Shown here: positions 9,139 through 17,686 of the stretch, one piece after another
Layout of the letters: each line of letters begins with the position of its first letter
Position numbering within the stretch: position 1 is the stretch's first letter
Assembly: GCA_021847105.1 (NCBI GenBank)
Contig: JAJZUT010000015.1
Location: forward strand, 1 to 64,000
Direction: 5' to 3'
Length of the DNA stretch: 64,000 nucleotides
Source: Pseudomonadota bacterium
Lineage (GTDB): Bacteria; Pseudomonadota; Gammaproteobacteria; Steroidobacterales; Steroidobacteraceae
Position numbers and translations under genes: made by a program
The notes under the pieces: model-generated
Seen by the model: the letters and a program-made list of their open reading frames with translations, nothing else
Database searches by the model: none
What the model was told of the DNA's origin: nothing

Positions 9139-11358
9139 CTACATCTCGAGGTAGAGCCGGTGCAGACGCCGGGATTCATCTTCCTCGAGCGACTTCAAGA
9201 TGCCCTCGAGAGGCTCCGGCTTGCCGAAAGCATATCCCTGCGCATAGTCGACGCCGAGCTTGCGCAGTGCGGCGGCGATGGCTTCGGTTTCGACGTATTC
9301 GGCCACCGTCTCGATGCCCATGCCGCGGGCCAGCTCGACGATGCCGCGCACGGTCGCTTCCGAGCGTGCATTGGTGAGAATGTCTCGCACGAAGGAGCCG
9401 TCTATTTTGACCCGTGCGAAGGGCAGGGTATTGAGGTACGTGAGGGAATTCGAGCCGGTGCCGAAGTCATCGAGCGCGAAGCGACATTTCCAGGGCGCCA
9501 GGCGCTGAATCATTTCATTGGCTCGGGCGAGACTCTTGACTGCGGCCTGTTCGGTGATCTCGAGCGACAGGCAACCCGGCGGCAGGTCTGCGTGTTTGAG
9601 GTCATCGATCAACTGCTGGGTGTACTCGTCATTGCCTACCGACTGGCCCGACAGGTTGACCGAGAGCGTGATGCCGCGGGTTTTGAGCATGCTGCGATAC
9701 GGGGCGAGCGTCTGCACCGCGCGGCGCGCCACCCAGCGGTCGATCGAGGGCAGCAACTGATAGCGCTCGGCTGCGCTAATCAGCGGCCCGGGTGAGATGA
9801 TCCCTTGATCGGGATCGCGCAGGCGCAGCAGGATCTCAAAGCCGCCGGGCAAGCTGCGGTCACGCAGTGGGGCGATGCGCTGCGCAAAGAGCAGTAGGCG
9901 TTCGGCCTTGAAGGCCGCCCGCAGCCGACCGACTGCCGTAATGTCTTCATGGCGGCGCATCATGCTCGAGTCTTCGATCGCGTAGAGCTCGACGCGATTG
10001 CGGCCGCGCTTTTTCGCGCTCTTGCAGGCGAGCTCTGCCGCAGCGAGTGCGCGCGCCAGGCCCTCTGGCATGGAGACGAGCGCGGCCACGCCGCAGCTCA
10101 CGGACACTTCGATCGGCGACTCGGGCGGTCCGATGACCAGGCGGCTGACCGCCTGTTGGACCTCGGCGGCGATCTTGGCGCCGCCGCGGGTGTCGCTCTC
10201 CGGCAGGATGACCGCGAAGCGGTCGCCGGCGATGCGCGCGGCCAGTGCGCCATCGGGAAGATGGGGTGGAGAGAGTATGTCGGCGATGCGCACGATCAAC
10301 TCGTTGCCCAGCTCGAAGCCGTGCAATTCGTTGACGACCTGCATGTGATCGACATCCACGTAGATCACGCTGCGCTCGGCTGCCTCGGGCTCAGGCAGAC
10401 GGGCGTACATCTGCTCGAGGCCGTCGCGCGTATACAGCCCGGTCATCAGATCGAACTGTGCCGCGACGATCGTCGCGCTCTGGCGACCCAGGTGCCGGGC
10501 GAGAAAGGTGTGGCGGGTCTGGTAATCGGGCGCTTGCGGGGGATTGAAAAACGCGAGGATGCCGATCACACGACCAGTGTCTGGCACCACCGGTACGCAG
10601 AGAATCTTGCACGGCGTGATCTTCACTCCGGCGCGTCCCGCACTGTTGATCATCAGCGGTTGGCGCTGCCGTTGGGCGAAGGCGAGAAGATTCTCGCGCG
10701 TCTGCGACCATGCCTGGCGCATCGGCTCGGCTTGGCTTGTGTCGGCGACGCAATCCAGTGTCAATCGCTTGTCCGGCACCCACAGGACACCGAACGCGCT
10801 CTGCAGCCGTTCGACCGAGGCGCTGACCAGGTGCTCGAGCATGCGATGCTCGTCGGAGTCGCCGCGCGCCTCGCCGGTGACGCTGAACAGCCACTCCAGC
10901 TCTGCCGTGCGTTCAAGGAGCGTCTGTACCTTCTTGCTGCGAGGCTGCCGGTCGCTGAGCTCCCGATGCAGACTGTCGAGTACGGGCTTCAGTTTCAGCG
11001 CGAGCTGCGCGGCATGCCGTTGCGGGATGGATTGACTGTCCTCTGGCGGCTGCGCGATGCACAGCACGCCAAGCAGCTCACCGTCCGTCGTGCCTAGCGG
11101 CAGAGCCGTGATCCGCTGTCCGTTTGCCTGACCGATCACCCGCGGTTCTGGCGGTGACCCGGCCGGCTCCATCCACCCTAGGGCGCGGATAGCCTTCGTG
11201 AGCGTTTCGACCCGGATGCTGCAGGTACTGCCGAGGCTGTTCAGGCTCTCATCGAGCAAGCACAGGTTGGTGTTCGAGCCGAGCAGAGCCCGGGTCAATT
11301 GAACATAAGAATCGAACAGGTGACCGGATGGCGTTGATTGCGGCGAGGGGGTATTCAC
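9139..11358 (-). CDS. GAF-GGDEF-EAL cyclic-di-GMP protein with degenerate GGDEF
   Basis: About 739 residues. A GAF-like region (roughly 140-310) is followed by a GGDEF domain whose signature reads AGDRF instead of GGDEF, and by an EAL domain. The EAL domain keeps the catalytic set: EILLRL, a conserved Asn in SVNLSGQ, LEITE, DDFGTG, VKIDGS, AEYVE and YAQGYAFGKP. The expected activity is therefore c-di-GMP hydrolysis, with a GGDEF domain that is probably regulatory (inference from the altered signature). No membrane segment is visible. The start is uncertain: GTG at 11358 is used, but the frame is open to a GTG at 11505, and neither has a strong ribosome binding site. Confidence 0.85.
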   Translation of the reverse strand: MNTPSPQSTPSGHLFDSYVQLTRALLGSNTNLCLLDESLNSLGSTCSIRVETLTKAIRALGWMEPAGSPPEPRVIGQANGQRITALPLGTTDGELLGVLCIAQPPEDSQSIPQRHAAQLALKLKPVLDSLHRELSDRQPRSKKVQTLLERTAELEWLFSVTGEARGDSDEHRMLEHLVSASVERLQSAFGVLWVPDKRLTLDCVADTSQAEPMRQAWSQTRENLLAFAQRQRQPLMINSAGRAGVKITPCKILCVPVVPDTGRVIGILAFFNPPQAPDYQTRHTFLARHLGRQSATIVAAQFDLMTGLYTRDGLEQMYARLPEPEAAERSVIYVDVDHMQVVNELHGFELGNELIVRIADILSPPHLPDGALAARIAGDRFAVILPESDTRGGAKIAAEVQQAVSRLVIGPPESPIEVSVSCGVAALVSMPEGLARALAAAELACKSAKKRGRNRVELYAIEDSSMMRRHEDITAVGRLRAAFKAERLLLFAQRIAPLRDRSLPGGFEILLRLRDPDQGIISPGPLISAAERYQLLPSIDRWVARRAVQTLAPYRSMLKTRGITLSVNLSGQSVGNDEYTQQLIDDLKHADLPPGCLSLEITEQAAVKSLARANEMIQRLAPWKCRFALDDFGTGSNSLTYLNTLPFARVKIDGSFVRDILTNARSEATVRGIVELARGMGIETVAEYVETEAIAAALRKLGVDYAQGYAFGKPEPLEGILKSLEEDESRRLHRLYLEM

Positions 11359-11965
11359 AATAAGGAGCAGGTTCCGGCTGCGTTCGAACCTTGGGGGGCA
11401 ATGGACCTCATGGTCTTGAATTGCGTTAACGGCTGACGTGGCGCCGAACACAGAGCGAGCCGCGCGAAGCCTTGTCGCTTTGTGATTTGGCTCACAGTCC
11501 CGCACAGGCCCGAACGCTCGAACGGTCTGCCTTCAGCGGGTGCCTCGTCCGGGGTCCGATTGCGGGCGAGGGGCTCGATGCGGGCCATGCGAGGGTCACG
11601 CTCGCCTCAGCACCTGCAACCCGCGGCGTGGAGGGCTCACGACCATGGTGCGGCGAGCGCTGCAACCCTGTCGAGACGCAACCGGAGAGCGCCGGGAACT
11701 GAGCCCGATGGATCCCACCGAGGGCGCCGGGACATTGCTCGGCGCGCAACAGACTGGCCAGGGCATTTTGCTGCGCCAAGCAGTTCACCGGGGCTCACCC
11801 GCGCACGAGGTCGGCCACCGCACGGTATCACTCCATTGCAGCGGCGCAGGATGTGCGTGGAATGGTGGCTGTCTCAGGGCGGGTGGAAACTTTCATGAAA
11901 CCCTGCGTAGTCTTAAGCGGGACGCAACATCCAGGTCGATTCTCGAGTGGAATCAGGAGCGATTC
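11359..11965. other. Non-coding stretch between divergent genes
   Basis: About 600 bases separate the GAF-GGDEF-EAL gene from the retropepsin/TPR gene. Open frames here lack ribosome binding sites and recognisable domains. A short perfect palindrome TTTCATGAAA lies near 11892-11901, about 65 bases before the downstream start. Otherwise I see nothing clear. Confidence 0.5.
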
Positions 11966-13783
11966 ATGCGGGAGCGCAGATTGCTTGCGACATTGCTGAT
12001 CGGGTCCCTCGCGGGGGGAGTGGCGCTCGCTGCCGGCTGTCGTATCGGCAGGCAGCCGGCCGTGCAGCTCACCGTGAAGAATCTCGAGCCACTCGTCTCG
12101 GCTCGCGTCAACGGGCACTTGGCGCAATTCATGATCGATACCGGTGCCTACTGGAGCATGATCTCCCCGCAGGCGCGCAGCGAGTTTAGCCTTCCGGACG
12201 CCACGCGCGTAAGCGGCATGCGAATCGATGGCGTCAATGGTTCCACCGACCTCGCGGTCACCACTGCGCGAACGTTTGAGGTTCTTCATCAGCCTTTCCG
12301 CCACGCACTGTTCATCGTCGGCGGAAATGCCCTTCCGTCCGGCGCAGCGGGCGCAATCGGTGGTGCGATCCTGCAGGCAGCGGATGTCGAATATGATTTC
12401 GGCGACGGCCTGATGCGCTTCGTGACCACCACTGGCTGCCAAGGAATGCCATTGGCCTATTGGGCGCCCGGCAAGCTGGTCGGCCGCGTAGAGTTGCAAC
12501 CCATCAGCGCGGCGCACCCATACTTGATCGGTCACGCAAGGGTTAATGGCAAATCGGTTCGCGTGCTGTTTGACAGCGGTGCCGCGCACTCCATTCTTTC
12601 GTTGAGTGCCGCTCGACGTCTCGGAATCGGGACGCAGGGCGCCGGAATCCAGTCTGCCGGCTGGATATTGGGCATCTCAAAGCAGTGGAAACGATCGTGG
12701 CTCGAGCCGATGAGACAGTTTCAGATCGGCGGGGTAGAAACGGTCTCGAACATGCATATCCGGGTGAGTGATTTTCACCTGCCCGACCTGCGCGTCGATA
12801 TGGTGCTGGGAGACGATTTCTTCCTGTCCAATCGCATTTTGGTCGCAATACATCGACACGTGTTGTATTTCACGTACAACGGCGGACCGGTGTTCGATCT
12901 GGGCCACCGCTACCTGGTTCAGCGTGCGGGCGCGGTCCGCCAGGGCGCGGCCGGGACCGCCGTCACATCGGTGCAGCAGGGAATGCGCGCAGGTACGAGG
13001 CGGATCGACGGCGCGTTGATGCGCCGTGGATTGGCTCTGGCCGCCGAAGGCCGCCATCGCGAAGCAATTGCTGTGCTCACCAGTCTGTGCCGGCGGAAAC
13101 CGACTGAGGTGCGTTGCCGCCTGCAGCGCGGGCGAGTCTATGCAGCAAACAAGCAGCCGGCCCTGGCACTGGCGGATTTCGACGCAGCCATCCGGCTCGA
13201 CCCGGAATCCTATCAGGCGCACCTGGCGCGCGCGGCACTGGTGCTCAACTGGTCCGGTGCGCCGGGCGATGCACGCTCGACGCTTGCCGCTGATCTGAAC
13301 ATCGCCGCATTGCTCACTCCGGATTCTGCAATGCAGCAAATGCAGATTGCAGACCTGTACGCACGTCTTGGCCGCTATACCGATGCACTTCGAGCCATTG
13401 ATCTGTGGATCGACTACCGGCGTCATGACGCACTATTCGCTCTGGGCTTGACGACACGATGTCAGATACGCGCCGAGGCGGATCGCGGGTTGCCTCAGGC
13501 GCAACGCGATTGTGAACGGGCGCTGGCACGCCGGCCGGATTCTGCGAGCGCGCTCACTGCCCGTGGGCTGCTGTTTCTGCGCCTTCATGAGCCTGCCAGG
13601 GCGATCGGCTCCTATGATGCCGCGCTGCGTGTGCGCCCCGGATGGGCGACGGCGCTCTACGGTCGTGGTCTGGCAGAATTGCGTGCCGGCCGAGTGGTGG
13701 CCGGTCGTGCGGATATGGCCTCCGCGCTCGACATCTCTCCGACCCTCGCGCAGCGCTTTGCGCGGATGAATCTCTCGCCATGA
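11966..13783 (+). CDS. Exported double retropepsin-like protease with TPR repeats
   Basis: The 605-residue protein starts with a hydrophobic signal segment (residues 5-24) ending LAAGC, so it is secreted to the periplasm, possibly as a lipoprotein with Cys25. Two retropepsin-type aspartyl protease modules follow, with catalytic motifs DTGA at about 58-61 and DSGA at about 203-206. Residues about 357-600 form TPR-like helical repeats (for example ALADFDAAIRLDPES and AIGSYDAALRVRPGW). Retropepsins need two active-site Asp residues, so the two modules could form a single-chain enzyme. The start is set by AGGAG six bases before ATG. The substrate is unknown; TPRs suggest a protein partner in the envelope. 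Confidence 0.82.
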   Translation: MRERRLLATLLIGSLAGGVALAAGCRIGRQPAVQLTVKNLEPLVSARVNGHLAQFMIDTGAYWSMISPQARSEFSLPDATRVSGMRIDGVNGSTDLAVTTARTFEVLHQPFRHALFIVGGNALPSGAAGAIGGAILQAADVEYDFGDGLMRFVTTTGCQGMPLAYWAPGKLVGRVELQPISAAHPYLIGHARVNGKSVRVLFDSGAAHSILSLSAARRLGIGTQGAGIQSAGWILGISKQWKRSWLEPMRQFQIGGVETVSNMHIRVSDFHLPDLRVDMVLGDDFFLSNRILVAIHRHVLYFTYNGGPVFDLGHRYLVQRAGAVRQGAAGTAVTSVQQGMRAGTRRIDGALMRRGLALAAEGRHREAIAVLTSLCRRKPTEVRCRLQRGRVYAANKQPALALADFDAAIRLDPESYQAHLARAALVLNWSGAPGDARSTLAADLNIAALLTPDSAMQQMQIADLYARLGRYTDALRAIDLWIDYRRHDALFALGLTTRCQIRAEADRGLPQAQRDCERALARRPDSASALTARGLLFLRLHEPARAIGSYDAALRVRPGWATALYGRGLAELRAGRVVAGRADMASALDISPTLAQRFARMNLSP

Positions 13784-13928
13784 GCGGGTCGTCGGAAGTG
13801 GCGTGAAGCATCTCGGCTCTGGGCAGGGAGACGCGCGGAGGGCATCGTGCATGGGGGCGGCGTCCGCGACGGCGCGCTGTGGACGTAGTGTGCGCGTGTC
13901 CCGTCAATTTAGGCGGACGCGTATGCGC

Positions 13929-15239
13929 TTATCTTGCCGCCTTGGAAGACCGATGCGTTGCCAGGACGCTTACACGAGGACTGCGCGCCGATCGGGCAGC
14001 TTTGCGTTCCCGAAGCAGGCGATCCGCCCGTGCCACGGCCAGCAACTGGTAGGCACGGGCGTTGTTGAAGGTTGTGTTCCAGGCGGGCAGCTTCGGATCG
14101 TCGTAAACCCAGAGCGCCGCGAGCGGCACGCCGCTCGCGATGATCGAACCCAGCAGGGTGCGAAAGGCCCGCCGGTCGGCCGCCGAAGCGGCGGGTCCGC
14201 GCAGGCCGAATTCCCCGACAAACAGCGGCTGATCGTTACCGCGCGCGAGCCGGACGAGGAAGGACAGGTAACGCTCCCCGGACTTAAATGGGGGCAGGAG
14301 TCTGCGGTCCGGATACCAGTGGACGCTGGTCATGTCGAACGGTTCGGGGTTCAGGTACCGAAGCATTCGGGCATATTCACTCTTGTCGTCGGGACGCCAG
14401 GATTGGCGGTATTTCTGGTGCCACGCCGAGATGCGGTCGATCGAATTGCCGCTCTCGATGATGCGGCGAGTGTCGAATTTGCGGACTTCCCCCGCAAATG
14501 CCCGGTAGGCCACAACGATCTCGGCGCTCGACAAGCGGTCAGCCGCGGTTCGTTCCCTAGGGGTGCCGCGAGCCGGCTGCACCGGCCCCAGGTGAGCTCT
14601 CCAGTTGGGGAGGTCGATCGCCAGGTTGTATTCGTTGCCGAATTCGTATCCCCAGATCGCCGGTGAGTGCGCAAAGCGCAGCATGAACTGCGCCACGTAG
14701 CGGCGCATGAAGCGTATCGTCCTGCTGTCCGGGTTTCCCCATTGGTCGCGCGAGTCTCCCACGAGGTCGGGGATCGTGTCGCTGGACCAGAAGAAGTCCG
14801 GAATCAACCCGACATGATCCGCCTGCGCCTGCCGCACGACATCGCCCATGAGCCGCCAGTACTCGCGCGGGTGGGTTTGAAGCATTTTCAGATCATCTGG
14901 CCAGAAGCCTGTCGCCATGAAGCGCACGAAAGGGATGCGGTGGGCTTCGAGCTGACGCAGGCCAGCGATGTATGCGGTGCTCGAGGGGTTTGCCAGCAGG
15001 CCCGAGAACAGGCTGAAGTAATTGACCCCAATACCCCGGAATGGCTTGCCATCCCGTAGCAACTGTCCGTTCGACCCTACGGTGAGTCCTGCCGAAACCG
15101 ATCCGGGAGAGCCCCCGCCAAGCGATCCACTCGATGCGTTTGCGTTTAGGGCAATCAACGTGAGTGCGGTGAACAGGCTCAACCGCTGCCACGAGCGACG
15201 CGGCAGCGCCCTGGGAATTTTGCGAGGGACCGTTAACAC
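13929..15239 (-). CDS. Secreted GH5-like glycoside hydrolase
   Basis: The 436-residue protein has a basic N terminus and hydrophobic segment (about residues 18-34, SLFTALTLIALNANA), a standard signal peptide. The mature part looks like a clan GH-A (beta/alpha)8 glycosidase: GIGVNYFSLF near the start, the acid/base motif GYEFGNEYNLA with Glu in NE, SVHWYP, and the nucleophile strand FVGEFGLRG. This arrangement resembles GH5 cellulase/mannanase relatives. The substrate cannot be told from the sequence. The start is a GTG at 15239 with only a weak GGAAAT upstream. It converges on the retropepsin gene, leaving about 145 bases between the stops. Confidence 0.82.
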   Translation of the reverse strand: MLTVPRKIPRALPRRSWQRLSLFTALTLIALNANASSGSLGGGSPGSVSAGLTVGSNGQLLRDGKPFRGIGVNYFSLFSGLLANPSSTAYIAGLRQLEAHRIPFVRFMATGFWPDDLKMLQTHPREYWRLMGDVVRQAQADHVGLIPDFFWSSDTIPDLVGDSRDQWGNPDSRTIRFMRRYVAQFMLRFAHSPAIWGYEFGNEYNLAIDLPNWRAHLGPVQPARGTPRERTAADRLSSAEIVVAYRAFAGEVRKFDTRRIIESGNSIDRISAWHQKYRQSWRPDDKSEYARMLRYLNPEPFDMTSVHWYPDRRLLPPFKSGERYLSFLVRLARGNDQPLFVGEFGLRGPAASAADRRAFRTLLGSIIASGVPLAALWVYDDPKLPAWNTTFNNARAYQLLAVARADRLLRERKAARSARSPRVSVLATHRSSKAAR

Positions 15240-15498
15240 TCTTGAGCGCTATTTCCAACTCGGTGGGTCAGCGAGGAGCCGAGCCTCACACTCACTGTCT
15301 CCCTGCGACCCTCTGCCGGTACTTTGCTGGCTCTACTCTAGCATTGTACCGGCCGGGAGGTTACCTCATACGAAGAAAGGCAGCGCGCATGCAGATATGT
15401 CACTGGGGCGGTACCGTCACACTCGTTACGCCCACCTCATGGTATCCGGCAAACAGCGGGCACCTGTTCGTGCAAACGGTGGAGCCAGCGCTGATGCG

Positions 15499-15936
15499 AT
15501 GTCGCTGGTGCAGCGGGAGCATCGGCGGACGTACCTGCGCGAGTCCATGAGGAGGCTTCGCGCGGCTGCAACGCGCGCCTCAATGTTGCAAGCGGATTCG
15601 CAGTGGAGCTCTGAATTCCAGGCGCTTCCGCCGACGATGCAGGCGGCGATCACACCGGATGACATCGGCCGCCGGGAGCGTGGTTTTATTTCCTATCAGC
15701 TAGATCCCGGAAAACTTTGCAATCTGCTTGCAGAAGGGTTTAAGCGTTTTCATTACGGTGACATTAGGGGAGGCGAAATTAGCCTGCTTTGCCAAGTGAA
15801 TACGTTGAGTCGCATCTTCCACCTCTGTATGCGATGGATTGCTGCGAGCGAGAGTTCTGATTTGGCTTTCGAGTTCATAGGCCACCCCGCGCTACGCTCA
15901 CGACACTGTCAGATATCAATCAGCCGCCGCGAGTGA
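15499..15936 (+). CDS. Hypothetical protein, possible
   Basis: An open frame of 145 residues starting MSLVQREHRRTYLRESM. The N-terminal third is Arg-rich and helical, and the C-terminal part is more hydrophobic. The base composition falls to well below that of the neighbours in the second half (Lys, Phe, Tyr and Asn codons appear), suggesting foreign or decaying DNA. The frame remains open upstream into the antisense of the glycosidase, so the start is uncertain; GGTGGAG lies about 14 bases before this ATG. I do not recognise the family. Confidence 0.35.
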   Translation: MSLVQREHRRTYLRESMRRLRAAATRASMLQADSQWSSEFQALPPTMQAAITPDDIGRRERGFISYQLDPGKLCNLLAEGFKRFHYGDIRGGEISLLCQVNTLSRIFHLCMRWIAASESSDLAFEFIGHPALRSRHCQISISRRE

Positions 15937-16053
15937 CCATGGTCGATCACGCCAGTATTGCGCATGGCCCGCAACAGGTAAACAATCGAACAGCGTCCTT
16001 ACGGCAGGAATCGCGATCAGCGCAAATCGAAGTATTGCATCCGCCAAAGGGGG

Positions 16054-16206
16054 GGCTCTGAGCGACGTACGCGGCAATCAGCGTTGATCAGAAAGTGGCA
16101 GCCGTGGAGTAGGGCGACTGGGCCGAATACGCCGGTTGGTAAGGCCAGATCGTCGAGAAACGCGTATAAGGGCGGCGTACGATGCGCGTTGCGACGTCTC
16201 GCGCGT
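16054..16206 (+). pseudogene. Remnant of a short conserved protein related to the island's terminal gene
   Basis: In one frame this reads GSERRTRQSALIRKWQPW, then SRATGPNTPVGKARSSRN, then AYKGG, then LRRLAR. It aligns closely with the 75-residue protein encoded at 19899-20126 in the nearby island (ERRARQAELIRRWRPW, ERSTGPKSAAGKARSRRN). No start codon or ribosome binding site precedes it, and no stop follows before vapB: the frame runs in phase into vapB. It is best read as a decayed copy of the same family. Confidence 0.7.
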
Positions 16207-16257
16207 TCAAGCACGGGGGGCGCGCCAAGGCGTTGCGGCTGGTCCGCGGGCGTCGTA

Positions 16258-16281
16258 CGATACACATCCGGAGGTGTATCG
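16258..16281. promoter_or_regulatory. Palindromic operator at vapB start
   Basis: A 24-base dyad with arms CGATACAC and GTGTATCG and 22 of 24 symmetric positions lies immediately before the vapB ATG and contains its GGAGG ribosome binding site. Type II antitoxins normally repress their own operon at such dyads, so this is the expected VapBC operator (inference). Confidence 0.75.
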
Positions 16282-16497
16282 ATGCGTACCAATATCGTGC
16301 TCGACGATCGGCTCGTCAAAGAGGCCATGCGTTTGTCGAACGTGCGGACTAAGCGCGAAGCCGTGGATCTCGCCTTGCGGGAATACGTAACGCGAAGCAA
16401 GCAGCGGGACATTCTTGAGTTACTTGACGAGGGGTTGATTGCACCGGACTACGACGTTCGAACGGTTCGGCGGCGAATGACGCGTGATCCTCGTTGA
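16282..16497 (+). CDS. vapB: VapB-type antitoxin
   Basis: The 71-residue protein begins MRTNIVLDDRLVKEAMRLS and continues with a ribbon-helix-helix pattern (RTKREAVDLALREYV), matching VapB antitoxins of the PIN-toxin systems. The C-terminal half should wrap around the toxin. The start ATG at 16282 has GGAGG eight bases upstream. It overlaps vapC by 14 bases, so the two are translationally coupled. An upstream palindrome provides a likely autoregulatory site. Cytoplasmic DNA-binding antitoxin that neutralises the VapC ribonuclease. Confidence 0.9.
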   Translation: MRTNIVLDDRLVKEAMRLSNVRTKREAVDLALREYVTRSKQRDILELLDEGLIAPDYDVRTVRRRMTRDPR

Positions 16498-16888
16498 CTC
16501 GACGGTCTGGATCGATCTGCTGCGTAACCGGGAAACGATCCCGGTCAGTCGACTCCGGCGGCTCATTGAGCTTGGTGAGGCCGCCGCAGCCCCGGTTGTC
16601 GTGCAAGAGATATTGCAGGGGGCAGCAAATCCTGCGTCATTCGGCAAGCTGCGGAAGTACTTCACGGGAATTCCGCTCCTAGGCAGCGGGCATTTCGTCG
16701 ATCTTCATGTAGCCGCGGCGGAGCTTTATGCACGCACCAGGTGGCGCGCCATTACGCCCCGCAGTCCTCACGACTGCCTCATTGCCGTTACCGCCATCGG
16801 GGCAGACGTGCCGCTGCTGCACGATGATCGGGACTACGAACATTTGGCCGAGGTGGAGCCGAGGCTCAAGCTTGTGCCACGCAAATGA
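16484..16888 (+). CDS. vapC: VapC-type PIN ribonuclease toxin
   Basis: A 134-residue PIN-domain protein beginning MILVDSTVWIDLL, with acidic active-site residues in VDSTVWID, the conserved Glu in VVVQEILQG, Asp in SPHDCLIA and the final Asp pair in LLHDDRDY. VapC toxins cleave tRNA or rRNA when freed from VapB. The start is a GTG at 16484 inside the end of vapB. The set of acidic residues looks intact, so the toxin is probably functional. The unit sits in a zone full of decayed genes, consistent with horizontal acquisition. Confidence 0.92.
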   Translation: MILVDSTVWIDLLRNRETIPVSRLRRLIELGEAAAAPVVVQEILQGAANPASFGKLRKYFTGIPLLGSGHFVDLHVAAAELYARTRWRAITPRSPHDCLIAVTAIGADVPLLHDDRDYEHLAEVEPRLKLVPRK

Positions 16889-17070
16889 AGGGAATCGCCT
16901 GGGCCACACTGAGCTCAGGCGAATATTCTCGGGACGTGAAGCTCGAGTGTTCGTCTGGCTCAGCATGCCCGTCCCCGGCCGTCGTTCTCGGCCGAGGGTG
17001 TGTGAAAACGCTCCCATAGGGTGTTGTTTTATAAGATAATCAGATGAGGCGATTCGCAACGAGGCGCCTC

Positions 17071-17163
17071 ATGAGCCGATATATCGAAGGTGAACCCCGC
17101 GCGCAGAGCGTGCTGTTTCCGGAAAGGCTCGATGACTGGATTCAGGTGTCCGCCTGCGCCTGA
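17071..17163 (+). pseudogene. Truncated IS1182-like transposase start
   Basis: Thirty codons read MSRYIEGEPRAQSVLFPERL, DDWI and then an unrelated tail before a stop. The first 24 residues match the conserved N terminus of IS1182/IS5-superfamily transposases; the rest of the gene is missing. A hairpin with arms ATGAGGCG (17044-17051) and CGCCTCAT (17066-17073) overlaps the start codon, and GTGTGAAAACGC (about 17000-17011) resembles an IS end. This is the left end of a deleted insertion sequence. Confidence 0.7.
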
Positions 17164-17326
17164 AATTCGTCATGGCCGCTGCGTTTACCGTCTGCGCTGC
17201 CCTGCAATTCCAGAACGCTGAGCTCGATGCGGACATCGCGCTGGTCGTGGGGCGCTGTGTCGGCGACGAGTTCGATCGACAGATCGAAGCGATCGATCAC
17301 GCCGTCGCAATGCTAGCCCGTCCGGG

Positions 17327-17667
17327 TCAAGCCGGGAGAGGGAGTTCCGTGAGGGGAAGCAGACGGGCATCCTCGAGCGCGGCCGTGCGGTGGCCGAGAC
17401 CTGCGCGATAGGCGTCGTGGCTTGCGAAGGCGAGAAACAACGCAACGCTGCTCTGACGGACCAGCATGGCCATATCCCACCTCTCATCTTCCGGGCCGAT
17501 CAGGAATGGGCCGCCGGCGCCAGTTCGGGATTGGCAGAGTAGTCGGCAACATCGCGAAAGCGCAGGAGATTCAGCATTACGAGGCAGCCCTCAATGCCAC
17601 GTTGCACAAAGAGTTTGCCGGCGCTTTGAGATGGTGCGAGGTAGCGGATGGTCTCGGATAGCGGCAT
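17327..17667 (-). pseudogene. DUF1330-family protein, broken by internal deletion
   Basis: From the ATG at 17667 the frame encodes MLNLLRFRDVADYSANPELAP, a hallmark of DUF1330 proteins, then stops at 17500. The characteristic C-terminal half (GGPFLIGPEDERWDMAMLVR, then FASHDAYRAGLGHRTAALED) follows immediately in another frame and ends at 17327. The roughly 30-35 residues normally between these halves are absent. A deletion of about 100 bases that is not a multiple of three has joined the two parts. It lies 19 bases after the DUF2239 gene on the same strand, probably once in the same operon. Confidence 0.8.
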
Positions 17668-17686
17668 GTCGTCTCGTTTCGCCAAG

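Noticed and set aside
9949..11097. A 382-codon open frame on the plus strand
   Set aside because: It is fully antisense to the GAF-GGDEF-EAL gene, has no domain or ribosome binding site, and reflects the high GC content.
16084..16281. Possible N-terminal extension of vapB
   Set aside because: The open frame runs into vapB, but the upstream part matches a different small protein family, and GGAGG plus an operator mark the true vapB start at 16282.
17172..17411. A 79-codon plus-strand frame after the IS fragment
   Set aside because: Its second half is antisense to the DUF1330 remnant. The first half looks weakly protein-like (LDADIALVVG) but I cannot tie it to a family.
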